From Salinibacter sp. 10B (lineage in GTDB: Bacteria; Bacteroidota; Rhodothermia; Rhodothermales; Salinibacteraceae): a stretch of 64,000 bases of DNA. The DNA lies in assembly GCF_002954405.1 (NCBI RefSeq), contig NZ_MQWC01000004.1:384318-448317 (forward strand), given 5' to 3'. Positions 36,933 to 45,050 of this stretch are shown piece after piece; position 1 is the first letter of the stretch; each line of letters begins with the position of its first letter. A program made the position numbers and the translations under genes. The notes below the pieces were generated by a model, which was not told the DNA's origin, did no database searches, and saw only the letters and a program-made list of their open reading frames with translations.

Positions 36933-38075
36933 ATGGAACGGCGCGATTTTGCGAAGAAAGCCCTGCTCGGCGCGGCAGGCGCGAGTGTGCTTGGTGGTTG
37001 TGCGGACGACAATTCCTCCGCGAGTGGTAGTGGGGCAGCCAACGTGCAGCCGAACAAGCAAGTGCGTTGGAAGCTTGCCTCCAGCTTCAGCCGCTCCCTC
37101 GATACCATCTACGGCGCGGCCGAGGTGCTGTCGGACCGCCTCGCCAGCCTTACCGACGGTAATTTTCAGATTCGCACCTATCCTGGGGGCGAACTCGTCC
37201 CGCCCCTCGAAGTGCTGGGCAGCGTCCAGAACGGAACCGTGGAGATGGGCCACTCGGCCAGCTACTACTTCATCGGGAAAAATCCGGCGCTGGCGTTCGA
37301 CTGCACCGTCCCGTTCGGGCTCACGGCGCGCCAGTATCGCGCCTGGATGTATTACGGCGGCGGGTTGGAGCTGATGCGCGACCTCTTCTCCGACTTCAAC
37401 ATTCTCAACTTGCCCGGTGGCAATACGGGGGCCCAGATGGGCGGCTGGTTCAACGTCGAGGTGAACTCGCTCGCCGATATGAATGGCCTCAAGATGCGGA
37501 TTCCCGGCCTTGGGGGCCAGGTGATGACGGAAATGGGGGTCAACACGCAGGTGCTGCCCAGCGGCGAGATCTATCCCTCTCTGGAGCGCGGCGCGATCGA
37601 TGCCGCCGAGTGGGTGGGTCCCTACGACGACGAGAAGCTCGGCTTCCACGAGGTGGCGCAGTACTACTACTATCCCGGCTGGTGGGAGCCCGGCCCCGCT
37701 CTTACCTTCTACGTCAACCGGGACGCTTACGACCGGCTTCCGACACAGTATCAGGAGGCGCTCAAAACCGCCGCCGCCGAAGCCGACATGCGAATGCTCG
37801 CGCAGTACGACCACAAGAATCCCGCGGCTCTCGACCGCCTGCTCGACAAGGGCACCACCCTCCGCCGCTTCCCGGACGAGGTGATGACGGAGGCCCAAAC
37901 GGTGACGCAACAGCTGCTCGAAGACAACGCGGCGAACAACAAGCAGTACCGGAAGATCTACGAGGCCTACAAATCGGCCCGCGAAGACGCCTATCGCTGG
38001 TTTGGAACCGCCGAGATGGGCTACGCTGACTTCGCCTTCCCCCGCATGGGCGAGAATGCTCCCGATTCGGCTTGA
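36933..38075 (+). CDS. TRAP transporter substrate-binding lipoprotein (DctP-like), Tat-exported
   Basis: This 380-residue protein begins with a twin-arginine signal (ERRDFAKKALLGAAGASVLGGC) ending in a lipobox LGGC, so it is probably a folded lipoprotein exported by Tat. The remainder matches DctP/TakP periplasmic receptors: VRWKLASSFSRSLDTIYGAAEVL, GRxP-like FQIRTYPGGELVPPLEVL, and the dimerisation region RDAYDRLPTQYQEALKTAAAE. The membrane partners DctQ and DctM are not adjacent, so it is an orphan here. Substrates of TakP-like receptors are 2-oxo or other organic acids. Upstream at 36861-36866 TTGCGC is a weak -35-like site. Confidence 0.88.
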   Translation: MERRDFAKKALLGAAGASVLGGCADDNSSASGSGAANVQPNKQVRWKLASSFSRSLDTIYGAAEVLSDRLASLTDGNFQIRTYPGGELVPPLEVLGSVQNGTVEMGHSASYYFIGKNPALAFDCTVPFGLTARQYRAWMYYGGGLELMRDLFSDFNILNLPGGNTGAQMGGWFNVEVNSLADMNGLKMRIPGLGGQVMTEMGVNTQVLPSGEIYPSLERGAIDAAEWVGPYDDEKLGFHEVAQYYYYPGWWEPGPALTFYVNRDAYDRLPTQYQEALKTAAAEADMRMLAQYDHKNPAALDRLLDKGTTLRRFPDEVMTEAQTVTQQLLEDNAANNKQYRKIYEAYKSAREDAYRWFGTAEMGYADFAFPRMGENAPDSA

Positions 38076-38104
38076 TCTCCCAATGCCGAAGAGCTATTCT
38101 TTTC

Positions 38105-38131
38105 TTGACATTAACTTATACAAAATATTTT
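38105..38131 (+). promoter_or_regulatory. Candidate promoter (TTGACA ... TATTTT)
   Basis: TTGACA at 38105-38110 and TATTTT at 38126-38131 lie 15 bp apart in a very AT-rich patch that stands out in this GC-rich region, about 40 bp before the ATG at 38170. The spacing is short of the ideal 17 bp; it may drive the downstream outer-membrane-like gene. Confidence 0.4.
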
Positions 38132-38169
38132 TTATGGCTGAAGCCTTCCTAAACATTTGATATAGTCCC

Positions 38170-38715
38170 ATGTCCCTTCGCTTTCTTCGCCTAGCCGTCC
38201 TTCTGCCGTTCCTCATTCTCGGCCTCTCGCCCGGCTCCGTCTCGGCCCAAGCCGTCAAGGCTGACTCCCCCACCCAATTACGGGGAGCGCCCGTTTCGGT
38301 CATTGGGGAGGTGGGAGGCCCCGCGGGCGGATATACCCTCGGCGTGGAGCATCTCTTCGTTCGCACGTCTGCGTTCCAGCTTGGCATGTACGCGGGCGGC
38401 TCGTACGGACGACGGCTCATCTGGGACGGAACGGCTCGGGCCGTCACGGCGGGAATCGTTAGCATTCACCAGATTGGGACGATTGGCGCGCAGCCCCTCG
38501 CCCTGGAAGGCGGACTGGGGGCCACTCGCGTTCACTCTGAGTTCGACTCCGGAAACACCGACTGGACCACCAGCTACCGCCCCTACCTCTCAGGTGCGCT
38601 CCGTGTGGAATCAGAGGAGGGACGCTTCGCGTATCGGGTCGGAGTGGTGGCATTTGGCGGAGAGCACGACCCCGTCTTCCTTCTTCCCGTCCTCGGACTT
38701 CGAGTCGGCCTCTAA
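38170..38715 (+). CDS. Small exported protein, probable outer-membrane barrel
   Basis: This 181-residue protein has a signal peptide (MSLRFLRLAVLLPFLILGLSPGSVSA-QA) and then alternating aromatic/polar beta segments, with glycine-rich turns, ending with VLGLRVGL. This is the pattern of a small eight-stranded-type outer-membrane barrel or periplasmic beta protein. No family is recognised. It is preceded by a distinct AT-rich promoter-like patch and followed after 24 bp by the uracil-glycosylase-like gene, so they may be co-transcribed. Confidence 0.65.
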   Translation: MSLRFLRLAVLLPFLILGLSPGSVSAQAVKADSPTQLRGAPVSVIGEVGGPAGGYTLGVEHLFVRTSAFQLGMYAGGSYGRRLIWDGTARAVTAGIVSIHQIGTIGAQPLALEGGLGATRVHSEFDSGNTDWTTSYRPYLSGALRVESEEGRFAYRVGVVAFGGEHDPVFLLPVLGLRVGL

Positions 38716-38739
38716 TCGACGATCACTGTTGAGCCTCGC

Positions 38740-39381
38740 ATGCATCAAAACGTTTGGTCCCTCTTTCAGAAACACGTCTTCTCCACTCCGTCCACCGACG
38801 AGGCCTTCAATCCGTACCGCGACCGGCGGGACGACCTCGACGTGGCGGACGCCCCCGACATCCGACGGGAGAACCTGCGCGCCTACCTCGCCGCGTACGA
38901 TGCCGCTCCGCCTCTTTTCCTCCTGCTCGAAGCCCCCGGCCCGTGGGGCTGCCGCTTCTCCGGGGTGCCCATTACGAGCGAGGCGCAACTGACCGACCCG
39001 TCATTCCCGGTTGATGGACAACAGACCAGCCGTGAGGACGAGCCCCACACCGAATACAGCGCCTCCATCTTCTGGCGCGTGCTGCAGCCCTACTTTCCGC
39101 ACTTCTTCGTCTGGAACAGTCTGCCCCTTCACCCACACGACCCGGGTGAGCCGCTCACGATCCGAACCCCACGTCGGACGGAGGTCCGGGAGTGGCAGCC
39201 GCTCCTAACCGGCCTGCTCGACGCACTGAATCCGGAACGCATCGTCGGAGTGGGCCGCAAGGCTGAACGGGCCCTCACCGAAGTGGACGCCGACCCGACC
39301 TACGTGCGCCACCCGTCGCAGGGCGGGGCGAAGAAGTTTGAGGCGGGCATCAACGAGATCGTCGAAGAGATGGGACTGTAG
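38740..39381 (+). CDS. Uracil-DNA glycosylase superfamily protein
   Basis: This 213-residue protein carries the two signatures of the uracil-DNA glycosylase superfamily: LLEAPGPWGCRFSGVPIT (about 62-79), the first active-site loop, and RHPSQGG (about 190-196), the DNA-binding second loop. Between them are FFVWNSLPLHPH and IVGVGRKAERAL. The first loop lacks the usual catalytic Asp of family 1 enzymes, resembling SMUG- or family 4/5-type members; activity on uracil or another lesion is uncertain. No signal peptide. It converges on aroA. Confidence 0.78.
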   Translation: MHQNVWSLFQKHVFSTPSTDEAFNPYRDRRDDLDVADAPDIRRENLRAYLAAYDAAPPLFLLLEAPGPWGCRFSGVPITSEAQLTDPSFPVDGQQTSREDEPHTEYSASIFWRVLQPYFPHFFVWNSLPLHPHDPGEPLTIRTPRRTEVREWQPLLTGLLDALNPERIVGVGRKAERALTEVDADPTYVRHPSQGGAKKFEAGINEIVEEMGL

Positions 39382-39533
39382 ATTTCTCCACAGTCAAACA
39401 GGGGTTGAACAGCGGAGATCGAGCCGAGGTTGCTCCCCATCGTGCCGAGCCAGCCCCCCTTAAATGCCCCTCCCCTGACGTCAGGCGCACCTGAGTTGAG
39501 ACGCCCCCACTAGAAGAAAGGAGACAACTCTCC

Positions 39534-40823
39534 TCAGTGCGACGCCACCCGGTCCATCTCCGTCCAGAAGCCCGGAAAGGAGACCTTCGCGCACTCTGCG
39601 TCGTTGATGGTGGTGGAACCATGTGCCACGAGCCCCGCCACTCCCATCGCCATCGCAATCCGATGATCGTCGAAACTGCGAACGGTGGTGCCTAGCAGAT
39701 TGGGCCCGTTGCCCTCAATGATAAGACCGTCTTCGCGCTCCTGTACCTCCGCCCCAAGCGCGTTCAGATTCTCCGCCATCGCGTGGAGGCGATCCGTTTC
39801 CTTCACCCGCAGTTCCTCAGCGTCGCGGATCTCCGTAGTCCCTTCGGCACAGGCCGCCGCCACGGCCAGCACCGGAATCTCGTCGATGAGATTCGGCACG
39901 AGCCGTCCGCCCACGTCCACCCCCGAAAGGACTGCGCTCCGGACCGTGATGTCGCCGACCGGCTCGGCCCCCTTCACGCGCTCATTTTCGACCGTAATGT
40001 TGGCCCCCATGCCGTCGAGCACCTCCAACAGCGCCGTACGGGAGGGATTAAGGCCCACTCCCTTTAGACGGAGTTCACTGTCTGGCACCAGAGAGCCGGC
40101 CACCAAAAAGAAGGCCGCCCCAGAAAAATCCCCCGGTACGGTCCACTCGGTCGACGGGATGGTATGTCCCTGCTCCACAATGAGGTGCCGCACTCCTCCG
40201 ACCTCCTCAACCGGAAGGCCCAGCATCCGCTCCGTATGATCGCGCGACGGCGTCGGCTCAATGACGACGGTTTTCCCTTCCGCAAAGAGCCCTGCCAGCA
40301 GTACACAGGATTTCACCTGTGCTGAAGCGACTGGCAGCCGATATTCGATCGGATCGAGACCAGACTGAGTGGCACGAATGCGAATCGGGGCATGCCCGTC
40401 CTGCAGCGAGATGCGGGCCCCCATGGCCGTCAACGGGTCGGCAATACGCTCCATGGGCCGCTGCTGAAGCGAGTCGTCTCCCGAAAGAACGGAACCGAAC
40501 CGCTGGCCCGCTAGGATGCCGGAAAGCAGGCGCATCGTGGTGCCGGAGTTGCCACAGTCGAGCGGCGCGGACGGCGGACGGAGACCGTTGAGTCCGCGGC
40601 CCTCTACTTCGAGCACCCCCTCCTCGTCCCGCTCGGCCGCGATGCCCAATCCTCGCACACAGTCGAGTGTCGACTGCGGATCAGCAGAATCTGGAAAATT
40701 CTGGATACGTGAGGTTCCCTCCCCAAGGGCCGAGAGAAGCGCGGATCGATGCGAGATGGATTTGTCGGCGGGAAGTGAAACCGTGCCGCGGAGGGAAGAG
40801 GCCTGTCGGACAGTCTGAATCAT
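39534..40823 (-). CDS. aroA: 3-phosphoshikimate 1-carboxyvinyltransferase (EPSP synthase)
   Basis: This 429-residue enzyme transfers an enolpyruvyl group from PEP to shikimate-3-phosphate in aromatic amino-acid synthesis. Motifs include LPADKSISHRSALL (about 17-30) with the phosphate-binding Lys, GNSGTTMRLLSGILAG (about 90-105), QQRPMERIADPL with RPM, and LIDEIPVLAVAAACAEGTT with the catalytic Asp-Glu. It looks like a standard glyphosate-sensitive class I enzyme, but this is not tested. It stands alone, about 117 bp upstream of the ParA gene's end. Confidence 0.97.
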   Translation of the reverse strand: MIQTVRQASSLRGTVSLPADKSISHRSALLSALGEGTSRIQNFPDSADPQSTLDCVRGLGIAAERDEEGVLEVEGRGLNGLRPPSAPLDCGNSGTTMRLLSGILAGQRFGSVLSGDDSLQQRPMERIADPLTAMGARISLQDGHAPIRIRATQSGLDPIEYRLPVASAQVKSCVLLAGLFAEGKTVVIEPTPSRDHTERMLGLPVEEVGGVRHLIVEQGHTIPSTEWTVPGDFSGAAFFLVAGSLVPDSELRLKGVGLNPSRTALLEVLDGMGANITVENERVKGAEPVGDITVRSAVLSGVDVGGRLVPNLIDEIPVLAVAAACAEGTTEIRDAEELRVKETDRLHAMAENLNALGAEVQEREDGLIIEGNGPNLLGTTVRSFDDHRIAMAMGVAGLVAHGSTTINDAECAKVSFPGFWTEMDRVASH

Positions 40824-40940
40824 GAGATCGGGCTGAGGGCAGAAACTCGAAAAAGCACAGAGACATCATCCATGATAGCAAATAGCCCGCTCATGATCCA
40901 TCCCGCATAGAATATGAAGTGCCCCGAACGGCATCGTTTA

Positions 40941-41813
40941 TTACTCAACGGATTCTGCCGGGCTTGAGGTTGAGGATTTTTCAACGGAGCGACCGTCGAC
41001 TGCTGCCTTGTTCGCCTTGCTCACAAGGCCGTTGTAAATGGATCCGTATCGAGTCAGACGATCTTCCACCTCCTCGATGAGCTGGCCGTACTGCTCGGCC
41101 GCCGTGGACTGCGGCGCGTATTGAAAGATGTCTTGATTTCGACTTGGGGCCTCTTCCAGCGCCGGATCGGGCTCAATTTCGGTGTCGAACACTTTTCCTC
41201 CGTAGTGCCCCCGGAGGTGATCGATGGCCTGCAGGGTACCATCCTGGCTCCGATCAACCATTGTGAGAAGCACGCCAAGAATGGGAGCCGCCTCGCCAAT
41301 CCCCTCCCGCACGCGGCGCACGGTTTCCCCAAGACTCACGACTCCTTCCAAGGAGAGGTACGACGGCGTGACCGGCACGAGAAAGGCATCGGCTGCCACA
41401 AGTGCATTTACCGAGAGGATGGACGTGGAAGGCGCGCAGTCCACGATAATCTGATCGTAACGATGCGCAACTGGGCTCAACACATCTTCGAGTCGACGAT
41501 GTCCCTCCTCCTGTTGCTTCAAACGCACGTCTGCATTCGCCAAATCGAGCGCGCCAGTAAGAAGGTCCAAGTCGTCTCGCTCGGTCGCCCGGATCGCCTC
41601 CGCCATCGACGCGTCTCCGAATAGGACGTCGGCCGAGGACGGGGCCAGCTCCCGTTGATTCACGCCCAGCGAGATTGAGGCGGACCCTTGACTATCGAGG
41701 TCGACCAGAAGAACCGATCGGCCCTTCCGGGCCAATCCCGCCGCTACATTGACGGCCGTCGTCGTTTTACCGACGCCGCCCTTACTATTGATAATTGGGA
41801 TCGTCTTAAGCAT
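40941..41813 (-). CDS. ParA/Soj family ATPase (orphan)
   Basis: This 290-residue protein is a deviant Walker A ATPase closer to chromosomal Soj/ParA than the one at 3027. NSKGGVGKTTTAVNVAAGLA at 9-28 has the signature Lys, VLLVDLDSQGSASISLGV follows, then QIIVDCAPSTSILSVNALVAAD and PVTPSYLSLEGV. No parB lies next to it, though ParB may be elsewhere. It diverges from thiE over a 661-bp gap. It likely helps chromosome segregation or positions a cargo; which ParA does which job is not decided by sequence. Confidence 0.88.
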   Translation of the reverse strand: MLKTIPIINSKGGVGKTTTAVNVAAGLARKGRSVLLVDLDSQGSASISLGVNQRELAPSSADVLFGDASMAEAIRATERDDLDLLTGALDLANADVRLKQQEEGHRRLEDVLSPVAHRYDQIIVDCAPSTSILSVNALVAADAFLVPVTPSYLSLEGVVSLGETVRRVREGIGEAAPILGVLLTMVDRSQDGTLQAIDHLRGHYGGKVFDTEIEPDPALEEAPSRNQDIFQYAPQSTAAEQYGQLIEEVEDRLTRYGSIYNGLVSKANKAAVDGRSVEKSSTSSPAESVE

Positions 41814-42474
41814 CGAAACGAAGAGTAATTCGGAATTAAAAACAGACCTCAGTAACCCACCTCTCTAAGCCTCCCATCCAACCTGTTCAGGCCGTCAGAG
41901 ATCACCGTGAGGTCGCTCCTTCACAACAAGATTGCCAAGAAGATAGGGAAATGTAACGCTCCTTCCGGTTGTACGAATTTTCCGTAACGGGAAGCACGGA
42001 TGCTATGCTCGTCCATCCCGAAGAGTGTGTCTATGGCGTCGGATTCCTCATTCGTCACGTCGCACTGGACATCTGCGTGGCATTAAGAGATTGTTCGCAG
42101 GACAAGGCTCTCCTGAAACGACGCACAAGTCGCCGAACGTGAACTCGTTCCGGTCATGAAGAGTCAGACGAGCGTGATTGATTGTAGCGTAGCCGGAGCC
42201 GGAGTCAGGCCGGGGCCTCGCAGCATCTTTTTGTACATTTTTGGACCCAGCCAACAATGCCCCCATTCTGGAACGGAGCAGGCACTCACAAGCGAGCACA
42301 AGCGGGCTTCGATTCACTTCATAACTCTTCAAGGAGCCAAAGGCCGTTGAGCGCGCAATCTACAGAGAGATCGTGATACCATTCTTTCTCGCTGCTGCAG
42401 CTACACAGCGGAACTGCCTTTGGCTTCAGATGTGAAGAGGAACGCGTCATTATCGTCCACGAATTTGACTTCTC
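41814..42474. other. Intergenic gap between parA-like gene and thiE (661 bp)
   Basis: No gene is supported; a 94-residue minus-strand frame here is not convincing. I looked for a TPP riboswitch upstream of thiE and for a parS site and saw neither. Confidence 0.5.
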
Positions 42475-43152
42475 ATGGAGGAGCCTGTCCCGAACGGCGA
42501 CCCCACGGTCTCGCCCCCCGACATTGGCCGCCTGCACGTTCTCACCGACTTTCACCTTCAGCAGCAACACGCTCACGCCGAGCTAGCCCGAATGGCCGTG
42601 CGCGGCGGCGCCGACACGATCCAGTTCCGCCAGAAGCACGGCGGCATCCAGAACATCTTAGTTGAGGCCCAAAAGGTGGCACAGGTCTGCCAAGATGCGT
42701 CCATCCCTCTCCTCGTGGACGACCGAGTCGACGTCGCCCAGGCCGTCGGGGCAAACGGCGTGCACCTTGGGCAGAACGACTTTCCGATCGACGCGGCCCG
42801 CTCGATCTTGGGCCCCGACGCCACCATCGGAGCCACCGCAACGAAAACGGAACAGGTCGTGGCGGCCTATGAGATGGGGGCCGATTACATCGGATTCGGT
42901 CCCGTCTTTCCCACGACCTCCAAGCGAAACCCAAAATCGGTGAAGGGACCGGAAGGCGTCCGCGACGCAAGTGAGGCCGTGCCCATTCCGATCATAGCCA
43001 TCGGTGGCATTACACACGATCGGGTCCGGCCCACCCTCGAAGCCGGAGCTCACGGAGTAGCGGTCCTCTCCGCCATCTGCACAGCCAAGAACCCCGAGCG
43101 CGCCACCGCCCGCTTCCGAGCCGCCATCGACGGCGCAAAACCAGAATCGTGA
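42475..43152 (+). CDS. thiE: Thiamine phosphate synthase
   Basis: This 225-residue enzyme joins HMP-PP and the thiazole phosphate to form thiamine phosphate. The TIM-barrel motifs are intact: LHVLTD, ADTIQFRQK, LLVDDRVDVAQAVGANGVHLGQND, IGATATKTEQV, DYIGFGPVFPTTSKRN, and IAIGGI ... GAHGVAVLSAI. The loop where most relatives have GVS carries GAT instead, a conservative change. No other thi gene or TPP riboswitch is adjacent. The stop is 3 bp from the end of hemD, so the genes converge tightly. Confidence 0.93.
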   Translation: MEEPVPNGDPTVSPPDIGRLHVLTDFHLQQQHAHAELARMAVRGGADTIQFRQKHGGIQNILVEAQKVAQVCQDASIPLLVDDRVDVAQAVGANGVHLGQNDFPIDAARSILGPDATIGATATKTEQVVAAYEMGADYIGFGPVFPTTSKRNPKSVKGPEGVRDASEAVPIPIIAIGGITHDRVRPTLEAGAHGVAVLSAICTAKNPERATARFRAAIDGAKPES

Positions 43153-43155
43153 CGA

Positions 43156-43887
43156 CTATTCCTCCGCGGCCCGAATCGCATTCAACAGTCCCTTCGGCGA
43201 GGGGGTGCTCGCCACGGCATCGACCGTGAGCCCCTCCGTCCGAAGAGCGCCGGCCGTCGTCGGCCCAATCGCAGCGCACCGGTAAGTGTCGAGGTTGACA
43301 TCAGCAGCTCGAACGGCCTCGAGCCCCGAGGGACTGAAAAAGACGAGCCAGGTCCCGGTCGTGGCCCCGGACAGCGATAAATCGTTTCGAGTATGGGTTT
43401 CGTACACGACCTGCTCCTCGAAGGCAATGTCCTCCGCCCGGAGCCCGTCCGGCAAAACGTCACGACGCCGATTCCCAGACAGAAAGAGAAGCGGGGTTTC
43501 CGGGGGATGTACAGCCATCCAGTCCACCAGGGCACGGGCACTGCCCGTCTCCTCTCCTCGAACATCAAAGCCCAGCGCCCGAAGCCGCTCGGCCGTCTTG
43601 GGTCCCACCACGTAGGCCGGTGCCGTCTTCCAGGCGGCGTGAATGGTCCCGTGTGCGTCGAAGACCCGGCGCAGAGCACGTCCTACTCGGGGCGACGTGG
43701 CCACAATGCCGTCGTAGCGTTCACGTTGACGAAGGTGGGCTCGAAGCTGATCGTCGTTCGGAAACGCAAACGCAAGTACCGGACGGCACACCGCCTGCGC
43801 CCCCGCGTCCTGAAAAACGCGAACATACGGGTCCGGATCATCGGCGGCGCGGAGAAGGATGACATCCGGAGAGACGGTTTCAGTCAT
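43156..43887 (-). CDS. hemD: Uroporphyrinogen-III synthase
   Basis: This 243-residue protein is the diverged HemD family, which cyclises hydroxymethylbilane to uroporphyrinogen III with D-ring inversion. Sequence similarity is low across the family; recognisable elements are GIVATSPRVGRAL (about 60-72), TWLVFFSPSGLEAV and IGPTTAGALRTEGLTVD near the C-terminus. Position right after hemC in the minus-strand hemA-hemC-hemD run supports the assignment. It ends 3 bp from thiE. Confidence 0.87.
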   Translation of the reverse strand: MTETVSPDVILLRAADDPDPYVRVFQDAGAQAVCRPVLAFAFPNDDQLRAHLRQRERYDGIVATSPRVGRALRRVFDAHGTIHAAWKTAPAYVVGPKTAERLRALGFDVRGEETGSARALVDWMAVHPPETPLLFLSGNRRRDVLPDGLRAEDIAFEEQVVYETHTRNDLSLSGATTGTWLVFFSPSGLEAVRAADVNLDTYRCAAIGPTTAGALRTEGLTVDAVASTPSPKGLLNAIRAAEE

Positions 43888-43997
43888 ACCAGTCGTGATA
43901 CGGTCGGGGGCGAGATCAAACGAACGGAGACCCCAGTCGTCCCTCAGCGATCTATGCCCGGAGCACGGAAGAGCGTCGTTTCACACGTACCGACCAA

Positions 43998-44966
43998 CTA
44001 GGGACGAAAGTGAGCGCCTTGCTCGGCCTCCTCCGTTAAGATGCGCTCGACGATGGCCGCTCCGCCGGCCTCGAGCAAGTCGGTTGCCAGTTGCCGCCCA
44101 ACGTCTTCCCCATCCTCCGGGGCACAGAGGCGTCGGTCCCGATACTGCTCTTCTCCGTCCAGAGCGGCGATGCAGGCCTCAACTACGAGCATTCCCTCAT
44201 CGTTGAGGTGCGCCCAGGCGCCCAGTGGGACCTGACACCCCCCTCCCACCGTGCGCAGGAAGGCTCGCTCGGCAGCGGTGGCCACCTCAACGGCCTCATC
44301 GTTCAAAACGTCGCGGAGACGGTCGGCAAGCGCTTGGTCGTCGGCAGTGCAGGCAACCCCAAGCGCCCCCTGCCCCACAGCCGGCACCATGATTTCGGGA
44401 TCGATTCGGTCCCGGATGTGGGCCGAAAGTCCCATTCGCAAGAGTCCCGCCACAGCCAGAACCATTCCGTCCCAGTCGCTGGCCACCAGCTTTTCGATCC
44501 GGGAGTCCACGTTGCCCCGGACGGGTACGACCTGAAGATCCGAGCGCCAGGTCTGGAGTTGCGCCGTACGACGAAGGGACGCCGTCGCCACCGTGGCCTT
44601 CATGGGGAGGTCTGCGAGGTGCCCCTCAAAAGAGGGATGAGCCACGAAAGCATCGAACGGATCCTCCCGCTGTCCGACGGCCGCCAACACGATGCCCTCT
44701 GGCAGGGTCGAAGGAATGTCTTTCAGGGAGTGGACGGCAAAATGAATGTCCCCCGCTAGAAGTGCTCGATCCAACTCTTTGGTAAAGACCGCTTCGTCTC
44801 CAATTTCGGAAATGGGGACATCCTGCGACTCGTCGCCTCGGGTGGTCACTGTACGAAGCGTTACCCGGTGCCCTACGGCTTCGAGGCGGGACTTCACGGC
44901 ATTGGCCTGCCGAAGCGCGAGTTCGCTACTCCGCGTACCAAGAACAAGCGGGTCGGGAATGTCCAT
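43998..44966 (-). CDS. hemC: Porphobilinogen deaminase (hydroxymethylbilane synthase)
   Basis: This 322-residue enzyme polymerises four porphobilinogens to hydroxymethylbilane. Motifs: LGTRSSELALRQA (9-21), FAVHSLKDIPS (about 76-86), VPVRGNVDSR (147-156), and Cys244 in GGGCQVPLGA, the residue that holds the dipyrromethane cofactor. It lies between hemA (84 bp upstream) and hemD (110 bp downstream), all minus strand, in the usual order of the C5 tetrapyrrole pathway. Confidence 0.96.
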   Translation of the reverse strand: MDIPDPLVLGTRSSELALRQANAVKSRLEAVGHRVTLRTVTTRGDESQDVPISEIGDEAVFTKELDRALLAGDIHFAVHSLKDIPSTLPEGIVLAAVGQREDPFDAFVAHPSFEGHLADLPMKATVATASLRRTAQLQTWRSDLQVVPVRGNVDSRIEKLVASDWDGMVLAVAGLLRMGLSAHIRDRIDPEIMVPAVGQGALGVACTADDQALADRLRDVLNDEAVEVATAAERAFLRTVGGGCQVPLGAWAHLNDEGMLVVEACIAALDGEEQYRDRRLCAPEDGEDVGRQLATDLLEAGGAAIVERILTEEAEQGAHFRP

Positions 44967-45050
44967 AGATGCACGTCTCGGTTCTAAAAAACCGCCCCGA
45001 CGAACCCCATCGGAGGCGTCCCTCGCCGACCGGAATCCCCGGTCCTCAAA

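Noticed and set aside
42048-42332. A 94-residue minus-strand frame in the gap before thiE
   Set aside because: Composition is not protein-like and there is no start signal or neighbour context to support it.
42340-42474. Possible TPP riboswitch upstream of thiE
   Set aside because: I could not find the conserved CTGAGA and ACCTGA-type elements of the TPP riboswitch.
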